Made by a program: the position numbers and the translations under genes
NCBI RefSeq assembly: GCF_001611795.1
Contig: NZ_CP015098.1
Coordinates: forward strand, 6,510,001-6,574,000
Length of the DNA stretch: 64,000 bases
Direction of reading: 5' to 3'
Source of the DNA: Streptomyces qaidamensis
GTDB taxonomy: Bacteria; Actinomycetota; Actinomycetes; Streptomycetales; Streptomycetaceae
Shown: piece by piece, positions 37,157 through 46,447 of the stretch
Numbering within the stretch: the first letter of the stretch is position 1
Layout: every line of letters starts with the position of its first letter
The notes under the pieces: model-generated
What the model was told of the DNA's origin: nothing
The model's input: only the letters and a program-made list of their open reading frames with translations
The model's database searches: none

Positions 37157-40100
37157 TTACTGCGTCGGAGGCGGGGGCGGCGGGGTCTGCCCGTCGGGCT
37201 GGGCCGGGTAGCCGGGCTGGCCGGGTTGTCCCGGCTGGGGGTAGCCGTAGCCCGGCTGCGGGGGAGCGGCCGGGGGCTGCCCGGGCTGCGGGTACGGCTG
37301 GCCGGGGTGGGCCGCCGGTTGCCCGGGTTGCTGCCCCGGCTGCCCCGGCTGCGGGTAGGGCGGCTGGCCCGCGGCCTGCGGGTACGGCTGCGGCTGTCCC
37401 GGCTGGGCGTAGGGCTGGCCGGGCTGGGCGTAGGGCTGTCCCGGCTGGGCGTAGGGCTGGCCGGGCTGTGGCTGCTGCGGGTACGGGCCCGGCTGACCAG
37501 GTGCCGGCTGCTGCTGCCCGGGGTACGGCGGCTGCCCCGGCTGGGCGTAGGGCTGCCCGGGCCCGGGCTGACCCGGCACGGCCTGCCCGGGCAGCGGCGG
37601 GGCCGCGACCGGCGGCGGGTTGCCGTCGGAGGTCCACAGGCCGTGCGCCTGCTGGTGGCGGATGAAGTCCTCGGCGACCATCGCCGTGAGATTGAAGTAC
37701 GCCTCCCGCACCTTCGGCCGCATCATGTCGAGGTCGACCTCGGCACCGGCGGCGAGGTGCTCGTCGAAGGGCACGACGACGACACCACGGCAGCGCGTCT
37801 CGAAGTGCGTCACGATGTCCTCGACCTTGATCATCTTGCCGGTCTCGCGCACCCCGGAGATGACGGTGATGGACCGCGAGACGAGGTCGGCGTACCCGTG
37901 CGCGGACAGCCAGTCCAGGGTCGTGCTCGCACTGCTCGCCCCGTCCACAGACGGCGTCGAGATGATGATGAGCTGGTCGGCGAGGTCCAGCACACCGCGC
38001 ATGGCGCTGTACAGCAGACCGGTACCGGAGTCGGTGAGGATCACCGGGTACTGCTTGCCCAGCACGTCGATCGCGCGCCGGTAGTCCTCATCGTTGAAGG
38101 TCGTGGACACGGCCGGGTCGACGTCGTTGGCGATGATCTCCAGACCGGAGGGCGCCTGAGACGTGAACCGCCGGATGTCCATGTACGAGTTGAGGTACGG
38201 GATCGCCTGGACGAGGTCACGGATGGTCGCGCCGGTCTCGCGCCGCACACGGCGCCCGAGGGTGCCGGCATCCGGGTTGGCGTCGATCGCGAGGATCTTG
38301 TCCTGCCGCTCGGTGGCGAGCGTGGAGCCCAGCGCGGTGGTCGTGGTCGTCTTGCCGACACCGCCCTTGAGGCTGATCACGGCGATCCGGTAGCAGGACA
38401 GCACGGGCGTGCGGATCAGCTCCAGCTTGCGCTGCCGCTCGGCCTCCTCCTTCTTGCCGCCGATCTTGAACCGGCCGCCACCGGCCGCCGGACGGCTGCT
38501 CTTCGCCTTCTGCTTCTTGCTGTTGAGCAGCCGGTCGGACGACAGCTCCACGGCGGCGGTGTAACCGAGCGGCGCCGCTCCGGGGTTGGTCGGCTGCCGT
38601 TGGTCGTGCTGCATGGGCTGCGGCCAGGCGGCACCGGTACGGGGGTCCACGGGCTGCTGCGGCGGCTGTTGCCCGGGGTGAGGCTGCCCCGACGGGCCGG
38701 GCTGCCCGGCGTGCGGAGGCTGGGCCTCGGGCTGCGGCTGGGCCTGCGGGGGTACGCCGGGCTGCGCCTGGGGCTGTGGCTGCCGGACCGGCGGCTGGGG
38801 GAAGCCGTACCCGCCTTGGGCGTCGGGGACGCCGGGCGGCGGGAAGCCGTAGCCGTCCCGGGGGGTGGGTGCGGCGGGGGCGGGGGCGCCCTGCCGGGGG
38901 AAGCCGTAGCCGCCCTGAGGGGTCGGTGCGGGGGCGGGCGGAGTGGCGGGGTGCTGGGCCGGGGGCTGCGGTGCGGCGGGGGCGGGGGCGCCCTGCTGGG
39001 GGAAGCCGTAGCCGCCCTGCGCGTGGGGCGCGTGCGGGCCGTCCGGCTGCTGGGCCGGGGGCTGCGCGGCCGGGGGGGGGCCGCCGGGGTGCGGGAAGCC
39101 GTAGCCGCCCTGTGCGTTCGGCGCGGCCGGGGCCGGGGCTCCCGGGTGCGGGAAGCCGTAACCCCCGGGCTGCGGTACGGGCTGGGCCGGCGGCTGGTTG
39201 GGCGGCGTCGGTGCGGGCTGCTGGTTCCACGCGGCAGGCGCGGGCTGCGGAGCCTGGGGCTGGAACGGCGGCTGCTGGCCCGGTACCGAGTGCTGCGGCG
39301 GCACCGGCGCCTGACCCTGCACCGGCACCTGCGGATCGGCGGGCCGCGCCTCCGGCTGGGGCTGCTGCTGAGGCTGCACGGGCCACTGGTGCGCGGGCGC
39401 CGGGGCCGCCGGCTGGTACGACGGCGGCAACGGCGGGACACCCTGCGGGATCGGGGGAACCGAGTCGGACGGCGTGCTCTGCGGAGCCGGGGCTTCGGGG
39501 GCCGGGGCGGCCGGTACGGCGTCCTCCGGCTCGCCCTCCGAGGACGCGAGGTCGGCGTGGGGCGCGTCGGAGGGCTCCTCAGGAGCAGCGACGGCGTCCT
39601 CACGCGGGGGTTCGGCGCCGGCCGGCAGGGCATCCTCGGGCCGGACGTCCTCGGGTGCGTGGGCCTGAGACGGGGCGTCCTCGAGCGAAGTGTTGTCCGC
39701 CTCGGCGTCCTTGTCTTCGGCTTCTTCCGAACGGGCGTCGTCGGCGGGCGCCCCGTCCTGGACGGCGGCGTCGTCGGACTCGCTGTCGTCGGCTGCCACG
39801 GCAGGCGGTTCGACAACCACGGGCTCCGCGTCTGCGCCCTCCGGCCGCGTCTCCTCCGGCTCGGCCTCCTCGGCCGACGGCACGTCTGCGAAGGCGTCCG
39901 CGTCCAGCGCGTACTCCGAGACCCTGTCGGAGGCGTCGTCGGTCTCCGCGTCAGGGCCGTGGTCCTCCGTGTCATCCGCGCGGACAGCGCTGCCCTCAGC
40001 CTCGATCTCGCCTTCGCCCTTGTCCTCGACACCCGGCACCTCGGGGGCGTCGGAAGCGTCGGAGGTGTCGGAGGTGTCGTTGGCGTCGGGGGTGCCGGGC

Positions 40101-40999
40101 ACGTCGGGCGTGGAAACCGCCTCCGCGGCGGCCCGCTCCTCGATCTCCCGCTTCAGGGCGACGGCGGAGAAGCGCATGGTGGCGCCGCTCTCCAGATCAC
40201 CGGCCGACGGCTCTGCCGCACCGGCAGCCACAGCCGGAGCCTCGGGAGTCCCGGAGGCGGCGGGAGGGGTGGCAGGAGGAGTGGCCGGAGCCTCGGGAGC
40301 GTGCGGAGCGGCAGGAGCCACCTCCGGAGCAGCCGGGGCCGTCTCCGGTGGAGCCGACGGCGTCCACTGCGCCTGATACCCACCCACGGGGATGTGCGGC
40401 ACAGCGGTGGGAGAGGCCGGGCCCGCCTGGGGCGCCTCGGACTGCGCCTGCTGCGACGCCTGCGGCTCGAAACCGCTCCCCATCGGCAACCTGGGCACAC
40501 CGGCCGGGCCTCCGGCAGCCGGCGGAGTGAAGGGCGCACCCGGCGCGGGCGCCGGAGGCGTGAACGGAGCACCCGGAGCGGGCGCCGGCGCGGGCGGCGT
40601 GAAGGGCACACCGGGCGCCGGAGCCGGCTGCGACGCCGAGGCCGGTCCCTGACCGGGACTCTGCGCCGAGAAGGCCGAGGCCCCACCGGACGGATTGGCA
40701 TGCGGCGGCGGAGTCAGCCCGGGCAGCGGCGGCACCGGCCCCTTCGGCATTCCTGAGCCCCCGGGCGCCCCGGAACCCCCGGGCCCTCCGGCAGCCGCCG
40801 AAGGACTGGACTCCTCGGGCGCCCCCGCCCCCGCCCCCTGTCCCGAGGACGAGTTCCCCGATGCGTTCTGCGTGTACCAGGCGGGCGGCGCGTAGTCGAT
40901 GGTGAACTCGCCCGTCATCTCCGCTGCGGACTCCGCGTCGGGCTGGTCATCGCCGGGTGTCGCCCAGCCCCCGCGGTTCCCGTCCCGATCGCTGCTCAC
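37157..40999 (-). CDS. EspI-like protein: long Pro-rich disordered region plus ParA/MinD-type ATPase
   Basis: 1280 residues from the GTG at 40999, chosen for AGGAGG 6 nt upstream; the frame is open 11 codons further. Residues 1-~840 are low complexity: Pro/Ala/Glu/Asp-rich with a strongly acidic middle and then six 'GYGFP' repeats. The folded part starts with 'SSDRLLNSKKQKAKSSRP', then a deviant Walker A 'KGGVGKTTTTTALG' (Lys878 on), 'ILAIDANPDAGTL' and 'VILTDSGTGLLYSAM'. The tail (~1110 on) is Pro-Gly-Gln repeats. Mycobacterial ESX-1 EspI has the same plan, a Pro-rich head and ParA-like ATPase; there it modulates secretion. It lies 335 bp downstream of the eccE unit. EspI equivalence is inference. 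Confidence 0.82.
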   Translation of the reverse strand: MSSDRDGNRGGWATPGDDQPDAESAAEMTGEFTIDYAPPAWYTQNASGNSSSGQGAGAGAPEESSPSAAAGGPGGSGAPGGSGMPKGPVPPLPGLTPPPHANPSGGASAFSAQSPGQGPASASQPAPAPGVPFTPPAPAPAPGAPFTPPAPAPGAPFTPPAAGGPAGVPRLPMGSGFEPQASQQAQSEAPQAGPASPTAVPHIPVGGYQAQWTPSAPPETAPAAPEVAPAAPHAPEAPATPPATPPAASGTPEAPAVAAGAAEPSAGDLESGATMRFSAVALKREIEERAAAEAVSTPDVPGTPDANDTSDTSDASDAPEVPGVEDKGEGEIEAEGSAVRADDTEDHGPDAETDDASDRVSEYALDADAFADVPSAEEAEPEETRPEGADAEPVVVEPPAVAADDSESDDAAVQDGAPADDARSEEAEDKDAEADNTSLEDAPSQAHAPEDVRPEDALPAGAEPPREDAVAAPEEPSDAPHADLASSEGEPEDAVPAAPAPEAPAPQSTPSDSVPPIPQGVPPLPPSYQPAAPAPAHQWPVQPQQQPQPEARPADPQVPVQGQAPVPPQHSVPGQQPPFQPQAPQPAPAAWNQQPAPTPPNQPPAQPVPQPGGYGFPHPGAPAPAAPNAQGGYGFPHPGGPPPAAQPPAQQPDGPHAPHAQGGYGFPQQGAPAPAAPQPPAQHPATPPAPAPTPQGGYGFPRQGAPAPAAPTPRDGYGFPPPGVPDAQGGYGFPQPPVRQPQPQAQPGVPPQAQPQPEAQPPHAGQPGPSGQPHPGQQPPQQPVDPRTGAAWPQPMQHDQRQPTNPGAAPLGYTAAVELSSDRLLNSKKQKAKSSRPAAGGGRFKIGGKKEEAERQRKLELIRTPVLSCYRIAVISLKGGVGKTTTTTALGSTLATERQDKILAIDANPDAGTLGRRVRRETGATIRDLVQAIPYLNSYMDIRRFTSQAPSGLEIIANDVDPAVSTTFNDEDYRRAIDVLGKQYPVILTDSGTGLLYSAMRGVLDLADQLIIISTPSVDGASSASTTLDWLSAHGYADLVSRSITVISGVRETGKMIKVEDIVTHFETRCRGVVVVPFDEHLAAGAEVDLDMMRPKVREAYFNLTAMVAEDFIRHQQAHGLWTSDGNPPPVAAPPLPGQAVPGQPGPGQPYAQPGQPPYPGQQQPAPGQPGPYPQQPQPGQPYAQPGQPYAQPGQPYAQPGQPQPYPQAAGQPPYPQPGQPGQQPGQPAAHPGQPYPQPGQPPAAPPQPGYGYPQPGQPGQPGYPAQPDGQTPPPPPPTQ
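37401..37463 (-). repeat. three 21-bp tandem repeats in the EspI-like gene tail
   Basis: Three units of 21 bp (37401-37421, 37422-37442, 37443-37463) differing at two or three bases. On the coding strand each gives Gln-Pro-Tyr-Ala-Gln-Pro-Gly. Flanking sequence (37190-37600) holds looser copies. In-frame unit length means slippage would change length without frameshift. Confidence 0.85.
38799..39165 (-). repeat. six GYGFP-containing repeats in the EspI-like protein
   Basis: Six copies of Gly-Tyr-Gly-Phe-Pro, most followed by xxGxPxPAxP, with spacers of unequal length. They sit between the acidic region and the ATPase domain. Regular Tyr/Phe spacing in a Pro/Gly background is typical of sticker-and-spacer disordered segments (inference). 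Confidence 0.8.
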
Positions 41000-41333
41000 A
41001 GTGTTCCTCCTGGTGTGGTCGAGCACCCTCATGCCGTGCTGGGGCGACCCTTGCTTGTCGTCCGACGTCGTGCGAAGTCGTTTGAGGCGTGTCAGAGGTC
41101 GTCCGAGGTCGTCCGCTCCACAGGCTCCCCCGCTTGCCCTGGGACGCCGACGCCTACTCCACGCGGTCCGACGTCGATCCCTGTCCCAGCCTAATCACCA
41201 CACGCCCCGACCCGGCAGGCCTGTCTGCCCCTCCACAGCAACGCTGGACCTCGAAAACCAGGCAAATGCGACGCAATTGCTGGCGCAACAGTCGACAAAC
41301 CGGGTGCTGTGAACGGTTTCGCTGCCAGGCCCG
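41000..41333. other. gap between the EspI-like gene and the eccE unit
   Basis: 334 bp upstream of the EspI-like gene (leftward), with no gene I can support. It contains the ribosome site AGGAGG (complement at 41006-41011) and a short direct repeat of AGGTCGTCCG at 41096-41105 and 41106-41115, next to related CGTCCGACGTCG sequences. Less GC-rich toward 41334. A promoter for the EspI-like gene is expected here but hexamers are not clear. Confidence 0.5.
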
Positions 41334-42122
41334 TCAGTCCATCCGACGTGGCGTACCCAACAACCCGGTCTCCGCATCCGTGGGCTGTGTCATCACGTAC
41401 TGCCGATCGCGGTCGGTACACCACAGGGTGAGGCCGTCGGAGAGCCCCGGCAGGGAGTCCATTTCGGCCCGGGTGAGCGCCATCGTGCGGCCCAGTTCCG
41501 TGGCTTCGTCGGGCGACACCCTCTGAATGCCCACCAGCCGCGCCTGCCGCAGGAGCCGCGGAGCGACCGGGCTGACGTACGGCAACAGGGTCAGCACCGA
41601 CTGCCAGGGCCCGGAGACCACGCGACCACGGGGTGGCCGCATCCCGCAGTCCCGCACCACCAGCACCGGCGTACCGGCCGAGGCACCCAGAGGCGGCACC
41701 CGCCCGACGTCGTACACGGCCATCCCGTTCTGACCGCCCCCCATGGCGTGCACCATCGGCATCCAGACCTGCGCCCGCGCCGTCTCCACGGCGACCCGCG
41801 TCCCCGTCGCCGCCGCCCTGAGCGCGATGACCTGCACGGTCCACAGCCCGCCGATGAGCACGACGTCGTACGGCAGCGGCCGGTTGAGCCCGAGTACAGC
41901 GGGCCGGTTCTCCGCGTCCACGCCGATGACGACGCCGTCGTCGGCGACGGGAAGGGCGAGGGTGTCCAGTTGGTCGACGGTCACGGAGTGCCGAGGGTGT
42001 CTCGGACCGATCAATCCGAAGCCGCGGCGCAGTAGTTCACGCGCCCGCTCGGGGGCAGAGGACTGCGGTTCGCCCCGTCCGGTGGCCGCCGCCTGTCCTA
42101 CGCGCGGGGTCGTCGCCGTCAC
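41334..42122 (-). CDS. unknown protein co-translated with eccE (T7SS locus)
   Basis: 262 residues; GTG at 42122 overlaps the eccE stop as GTGA, with GGAGG 8 nt upstream inside eccE. No membrane helix or signal peptide is evident. Recognisable segments are 'RHSVTVDQLDTLALPVADDG', a hydrophobic 'VVLIGGLWTVQVIALRAAA' that may be a buried strand-helix, and a C-terminal 'GLTLWCTDRDRQYVMTQPT'. I recognise no family. Strict coupling to eccE points to a cytoplasmic partner of the secretion machine (inference). Confidence 0.78.
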   Translation of the reverse strand: MTATTPRVGQAAATGRGEPQSSAPERARELLRRGFGLIGPRHPRHSVTVDQLDTLALPVADDGVVIGVDAENRPAVLGLNRPLPYDVVLIGGLWTVQVIALRAAATGTRVAVETARAQVWMPMVHAMGGGQNGMAVYDVGRVPPLGASAGTPVLVVRDCGMRPPRGRVVSGPWQSVLTLLPYVSPVAPRLLRQARLVGIQRVSPDEATELGRTMALTRAEMDSLPGLSDGLTLWCTDRDRQYVMTQPTDAETGLLGTPRRMD

Positions 42123-43435
42123 CGGGCACCTCCGAGGGGCAGAGTGGCCAGCATGCCGGGCACCTGTTCCCGGTCGAGTCGGGAGAGCCCCATGCCTGTG
42201 TGCCGGGCCGCAGCCTGCACCGCGCGCCGGGCGGCGACGAGTTCGTCGTCGCTGCGCCCGGTCACCCGCAGGTGCCCGCAGACGGACACCTCGTTCCGCT
42301 CCCCCCGCCTGAGCGCGAGGCTGAAGGTGGTGGCGAGGGTGGGGACGGCCGTCACCAGAGCGACGAGCTGCGGCAGCGACGGCGCCCTCTCCCCACCCAG
42401 GGCGGGCCACCGGCGAATCCAGTACGTGGTGTGTCTGCGGTTGTCACAGCGCCAGTTCCGGCCCGACTCCTCGGTCCGCCGCTCCCGCGTGTCCGTCCGC
42501 CCGGCCTCCGCCGTCACCAGCGGGTTGGCACAGGCCGACGTGGCGATGGCGGCGGTCAGCTGCTCCTCGTCGAGGAGGGTCGCCCGGAATCCGGATCCGG
42601 TGAGTCGGCTCGCGAGATGATCGGCGGCACGCACGACGCACTTCTGCGCTCCGACCAGGCCGCCCCCGCGGGCGGCCACCGCTTCCGCGCACAGTTCCGG
42701 ATCGAGCTTCAACGCGATCCACGTGATGCGTACGGCCGGCGCACCCGTCTGCTCCTGCAGGGGAGCGTAGTTGGCGACTGCCACGGACTGCCGGGGCAGA
42801 TGGATCGCCGGCGCGGGCTGGGTGTGGAGCACGACCTGAGCCGACTCCAGCCGGATACCGTCCACATCCAAGGCGTCGTGCACCAGAGAGAGCGGCAACG
42901 GCTGTTTGTTCCGCTCGGCCCGCAGCGCGGTGGCGTCGGCCTCGACATGCAGGACCGCGGTGACGAACGTACCGTCCCCGACGATTCCGACGGGGCGACG
43001 GTCGCGGCCGCTGTACGTGTACGTCCGCAGACTCGGGTCGCACTCCACGGCCGGCGCCAGCCCCGGCTCCGTGCCCTCCGGTATCGGCGTACTCGCGGCC
43101 CGCCGCTGCCGTGCACGCAACGCCTGAGCCGTGGCCAACCACTCGGGCAGGGAACGCCCGCGGCGACGGAGGAAGGAGAGCAGCACCAGACAGCCGGCGA
43201 GGACAGCCGCAGGCACCACGGCCACGGGATCGATCACCCATCCGACGAGCACGGCGGCGGCCGCGACCTCGAACAGGACAAGGCGTTGCAACCGGAACGC
43301 CCCGACCTGACCCGAACGCACCTTGGAGTGGAGCGCCCCCGGCGAGGCCGGTTGCTGCACCGGTCCCTGCCCGGGCGCCGAAGCACCCCGCGTCCGCGAT
43401 CGGTCGCGGGACCGGGCGCGCGTTCCGGAAACCAT
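42119..43435 (-). CDS. eccE: type VII secretion protein EccE
   Basis: 438 residues from the ATG at 43435; a GTG codon directly before it is an alternative. An Arg-rich N-terminus, then two closely spaced membrane helices ('VLFEVAAAAVLVGWVI', 'AVVPAAVLAGCLVLLSF', about 50-85), then 'RRRGRSLPEWLATAQALR' and a large soluble domain ('YTYSGRDRRPVGIVGDGTFV', 'TWIALKLDPELCAEAVAARG'). This matches EccE, the outer core-complex component of ESX systems. It diverges from eccB over 199 bp, so the two core genes probably share a regulatory region. The family call rests on topology and context. Confidence 0.83.
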   Translation of the reverse strand: MVSGTRARSRDRSRTRGASAPGQGPVQQPASPGALHSKVRSGQVGAFRLQRLVLFEVAAAAVLVGWVIDPVAVVPAAVLAGCLVLLSFLRRRGRSLPEWLATAQALRARQRRAASTPIPEGTEPGLAPAVECDPSLRTYTYSGRDRRPVGIVGDGTFVTAVLHVEADATALRAERNKQPLPLSLVHDALDVDGIRLESAQVVLHTQPAPAIHLPRQSVAVANYAPLQEQTGAPAVRITWIALKLDPELCAEAVAARGGGLVGAQKCVVRAADHLASRLTGSGFRATLLDEEQLTAAIATSACANPLVTAEAGRTDTRERRTEESGRNWRCDNRRHTTYWIRRWPALGGERAPSLPQLVALVTAVPTLATTFSLALRRGERNEVSVCGHLRVTGRSDDELVAARRAVQAAARHTGMGLSRLDREQVPGMLATLPLGGAR

Positions 43436-43634
43436 CACTCCATCCCCCCGTTCTGCTGACGACTCGCTGGTGTCTCAGCACCGCACCACGCCTGTGAAGG
43501 CCCGGGCACCCTACCCGCAACACAAGTCCCCGCGGATACCAGGCATAGTAGGGGGCCGCTCTGACACCGGGGCGGTCGGCCATGACACACCAGGCGAGCG
43601 CGGCACATCTGAACACGGGGAGAGACAAGCAGAG

Positions 43635-45161
43635 ATGGCATCTCGGCGCGACCAGCTCAATGCCTACACCTTCGCGAAGCGCCGCATGCTCGCGGCCTTC
43701 TTGCAGTCGTCGCCCGACGGTTCGGACGAGGGGGCACCGCGTCCACTGCGAGCGGTCATCCCCGGCGCCATCGTGGCCGTGGTCGTCATGGCCGTCTTCG
43801 GGGCCTGGGGCATGTTCAAGCCCACCGCGCCCAAAGGCTGGGACGAACCCAACGCCAAGGTGATCGTCGCCAGCGACTCGACCACGCGCTACGTCGTCCT
43901 GAAGACCGGCAAACAGGTCCAGCTGCACCCGGTCCTCAACATGGCCTCCGCGAAGCTGCTCCTCAACGAAGGCCAGGGCGATGTGGTGACCGTCGCCGAG
44001 TCCGTCCTCGACAACGGCAAGATCCCCCACGGAGCCACCATCGGCATCCCGTACGCGCCCGACCGTCTCCCTTCGGCGTCCGAGGCGGGCGGCGAGAAGC
44101 GCTGGGCGGTCTGTGAACGCCCCAGCGCGGGCGGGGAGTCCATCCAGAAGGCCGCCCTGGTCCTCGCCTCCCGCGACTTGAAGGCGACCGAGGGCAAGGG
44201 CGAGAAACTGACGGGCGGGCAACTGCTCTACGTGGTGGCCCCGGACGGGAAGCACTACGTGGTGGACGCGAGCGGACGCTCGTACCCCGTCGACAAGAGC
44301 AACGAACTGCTGCTGCGCGCCGTCGTCGGCTCCGGACGCAAGCCGCAGAAGGTCTCCCGTGAGTGGCTGGAGACCCTGCACACCGGCGACCCGATCTCCT
44401 TCCCGAAGATCCCCGATCAGATCGGTGTCGCGGCCGACGCCCCAGGCCAACTGGACGACAAGACCAACAAGGTCGGCATGGTCCTCAAGGCGTCCGACCT
44501 CAACAGCGATCAGTACTACGTGGTCTTGCCCGGCCGGGTCGCCCCCGTCTCGGCCTTCGTGGCCCAACTCCTGCTGTTCAGCGAGGACCTGGCCTCCCTC
44601 GGCCAGGCCGGTGCAGCCAAGGACATGAGCCCGGGTGCGATCGTCCCCGGCAAGCCCTTCGGTACCGAGCACCGCTGGCCCACCGAGGACCCCCAGCCCG
44701 TCAACGATGCTTCCGGCACCGCAGGAGGCCGCGGCACCGTCTGCAACGTCCTGCGCGGCGTCGACGCCGGCTCGGGGGCCACGACCCTGAGCACCTGGGC
44801 CGGCACGGATTTCCCGGCCAAGCTCCCCACCGGCTCCTCCAGCGCCTACGTCACGCCCGGCTCCGGCCAGCTCTACCGCCAGTTCCAGGGCAGGGAGACC
44901 AAGGCCGGCCCCGTCTTCCTCGTCACCGACACGGGCCTGCGCTACGTCCTGCAGTCCAACGCCGACAGCGGCGCGGACGACGCCGGCATCGGTACGACGG
45001 CCAAGGACCGCCGGCAGGCCCAGCAGGAGGCCCAGCAGGCCCAGACCCGGCTCGGCTACAAGGACGTGGACCCCGCGCCGATCCCCGTCGCCTGGTCGGA
45101 GTTCCTGCCGACCGGCCCACGCCTGTCGACGACGGCGGCACGCCAGCCGCAGGGTTCCTGA
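43635..45161 (+). CDS. eccB: type VII secretion protein EccB
   Basis: 508 residues, ATG at 43635. The opening 'MASRRDQLNAYTFAKRRMLA' is the EccB signature, followed by a single membrane helix (about 40-61) and a large external domain with R-repeats ('YVVLKTGKQVQLHPVLNMASAKLLL', shortened here, is conserved in EccB) and Cys104-type pairs ('WAVCERP', 'TVCNVLRG'). EccB is a core subunit on the outer face of the membrane, with weak ATPase activity reported in mycobacteria. 11 nt before mycP. Confidence 0.94.
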   Translation: MASRRDQLNAYTFAKRRMLAAFLQSSPDGSDEGAPRPLRAVIPGAIVAVVVMAVFGAWGMFKPTAPKGWDEPNAKVIVASDSTTRYVVLKTGKQVQLHPVLNMASAKLLLNEGQGDVVTVAESVLDNGKIPHGATIGIPYAPDRLPSASEAGGEKRWAVCERPSAGGESIQKAALVLASRDLKATEGKGEKLTGGQLLYVVAPDGKHYVVDASGRSYPVDKSNELLLRAVVGSGRKPQKVSREWLETLHTGDPISFPKIPDQIGVAADAPGQLDDKTNKVGMVLKASDLNSDQYYVVLPGRVAPVSAFVAQLLLFSEDLASLGQAGAAKDMSPGAIVPGKPFGTEHRWPTEDPQPVNDASGTAGGRGTVCNVLRGVDAGSGATTLSTWAGTDFPAKLPTGSSSAYVTPGSGQLYRQFQGRETKAGPVFLVTDTGLRYVLQSNADSGADDAGIGTTAKDRRQAQQEAQQAQTRLGYKDVDPAPIPVAWSEFLPTGPRLSTTAARQPQGS

Positions 45162-45172
45162 GGGGTCCGGAC

Positions 45173-46447
45173 ATGCCACACGTGCCCTCCTTCCTCCGCA
45201 GGGCGACCGCGGTGACGGCGGCGACTCTGCTCACGACCGCCCCCGTCGTCCTCGCGCCCCCGGCGACGGCGGCCGACCTGCCGTACTCGGACCAGTGCGC
45301 GTTCCCCAACGGCAAGTACCCGGGCCGCCCCTGGTCCCTGCAGCGCGTCCTCCTGGACGAGCTGTGGAGCCAGTCCACGGGCAAGGGCATGCGGGTGGCG
45401 GTGATCGACACCGGCGTCGACGTGACGAATCCCCAACTCACCGACGCGGTCGACGTGAAGAGCGGCCGCAATTTCCTGCCCGAGAACCTCAAGGACGACG
45501 ACGGCAACCCGATCGAGCGGGGCAAGGAGAACGGCACCACGGACACGGTCGGCCACGGCACCAAGGTCGCCGGCATCATCGCGGCCCGCCCCGCCAAGGG
45601 CACCGGCTTCGTGGGCCTGGCCCCCGACGCGACGATCATCCCGATCCAGCAGAACGACGCGGAGGGCAACGGCGACGTCGGCACCCTGACCAGAGCGATC
45701 CGCTACGCCATTCAGGCCGGGGCCCACGTCATCAACATCTCCCAGGACACCACGAAGCCGATGACGTCGACGTCCGATCTGAAGCTGGCGATCGACCAAG
45801 CTCTGGCCCGGAAGATCGTGGTCGTGGCCTCGGCGGGCAACGACGGCCTCGGCGGCAACGTCAAGGAGACCTACCCGGCTTCCTACGAGGGCGTCCTCGC
45901 CGTCGCCGCCTCGGACCGCAACAACGAGCGCGCCGCCTTCTCCCAGTCCGGCGAGTTCGTCGGCGTCGCGGCCCCCGGTGTCGACATGATCTCCACCGTC
46001 CCCAAGGGCGGCCACTGCTCCGACAACGGTACGAGCTTCTCGGCGCCGTACGTCGCCGGCCTCGCGGCTCTGATCAAGGCGAAACACCGCGACTGGACGG
46101 CCCGGCAGATCGTCGCCCAGATCGAGCAGACCGCGGAGCGCACCACCGCGGGCCACGACCGTCTGGTCGGCTGGGGAGTGGTCGACCCCGTACGAGCCCT
46201 GACGCAGGACGAACGCCCCATAGAGTCCCCCAACCCCCAAGCAGGCCTGGGCAGACCGGAAGCCCCCACCCCGGCCAAGTTCCAGATCGGCGAAACCGCC
46301 GAGGAACGCAACGCCCGCCTCGCCACCTACGTGGCCGTGGGCGCGGTGGTCCTCGTCGCGGGGATGGGCGGCACGGCGGTGGCAATCCGGGACGCGCGAC
46401 GCAGGCAGAAGCGACGGGTGGAGGGCGGCGGACCATGGACGCGCTGA
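45173..46447 (+). CDS. mycP: type VII secretion mycosin (subtilisin-like protease MycP)
   Basis: 424 residues from the ATG at 45173 with GAGGGG upstream. Signal peptide to about residue 34, then an S8 peptidase: Asp79 ('VAVIDTGVD'), His128 ('GHGTKVAGI'), Asn223 ('SAGNDG') and Ser288 ('NGTSFSAPYVAGL'). Cys42 and Cys282 may form a disulfide as in mycosins. A C-terminal membrane helix ('YVAVGAVVLVAGMGGTAVAI') ends in a basic tail. Mycosins stabilise the ESX membrane complex and process substrates. All catalytic residues are kept. It overlaps the next gene by 13 nt. Confidence 0.95.
   Translation: MPHVPSFLRRATAVTAATLLTTAPVVLAPPATAADLPYSDQCAFPNGKYPGRPWSLQRVLLDELWSQSTGKGMRVAVIDTGVDVTNPQLTDAVDVKSGRNFLPENLKDDDGNPIERGKENGTTDTVGHGTKVAGIIAARPAKGTGFVGLAPDATIIPIQQNDAEGNGDVGTLTRAIRYAIQAGAHVINISQDTTKPMTSTSDLKLAIDQALARKIVVVASAGNDGLGGNVKETYPASYEGVLAVAASDRNNERAAFSQSGEFVGVAAPGVDMISTVPKGGHCSDNGTSFSAPYVAGLAALIKAKHRDWTARQIVAQIEQTAERTTAGHDRLVGWGVVDPVRALTQDERPIESPNPQAGLGRPEAPTPAKFQIGETAEERNARLATYVAVGAVVLVAGMGGTAVAIRDARRRQKRRVEGGGPWTR

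Noticed and set aside
38799..39165. Regular repeats that might be taken for a CRISPR array
   Set aside because: The units are in-frame codons for GYGFP in a coding gene; spacing is irregular, with no direct repeats of 23-47 bp and no cas genes nearby.
37226..40756. 1176-codon + strand frame opposite the EspI-like gene
   Set aside because: Arg/Leu/Gly-rich mirror of the Pro/Gln repeats; the minus strand carries the MinD-type ATPase.
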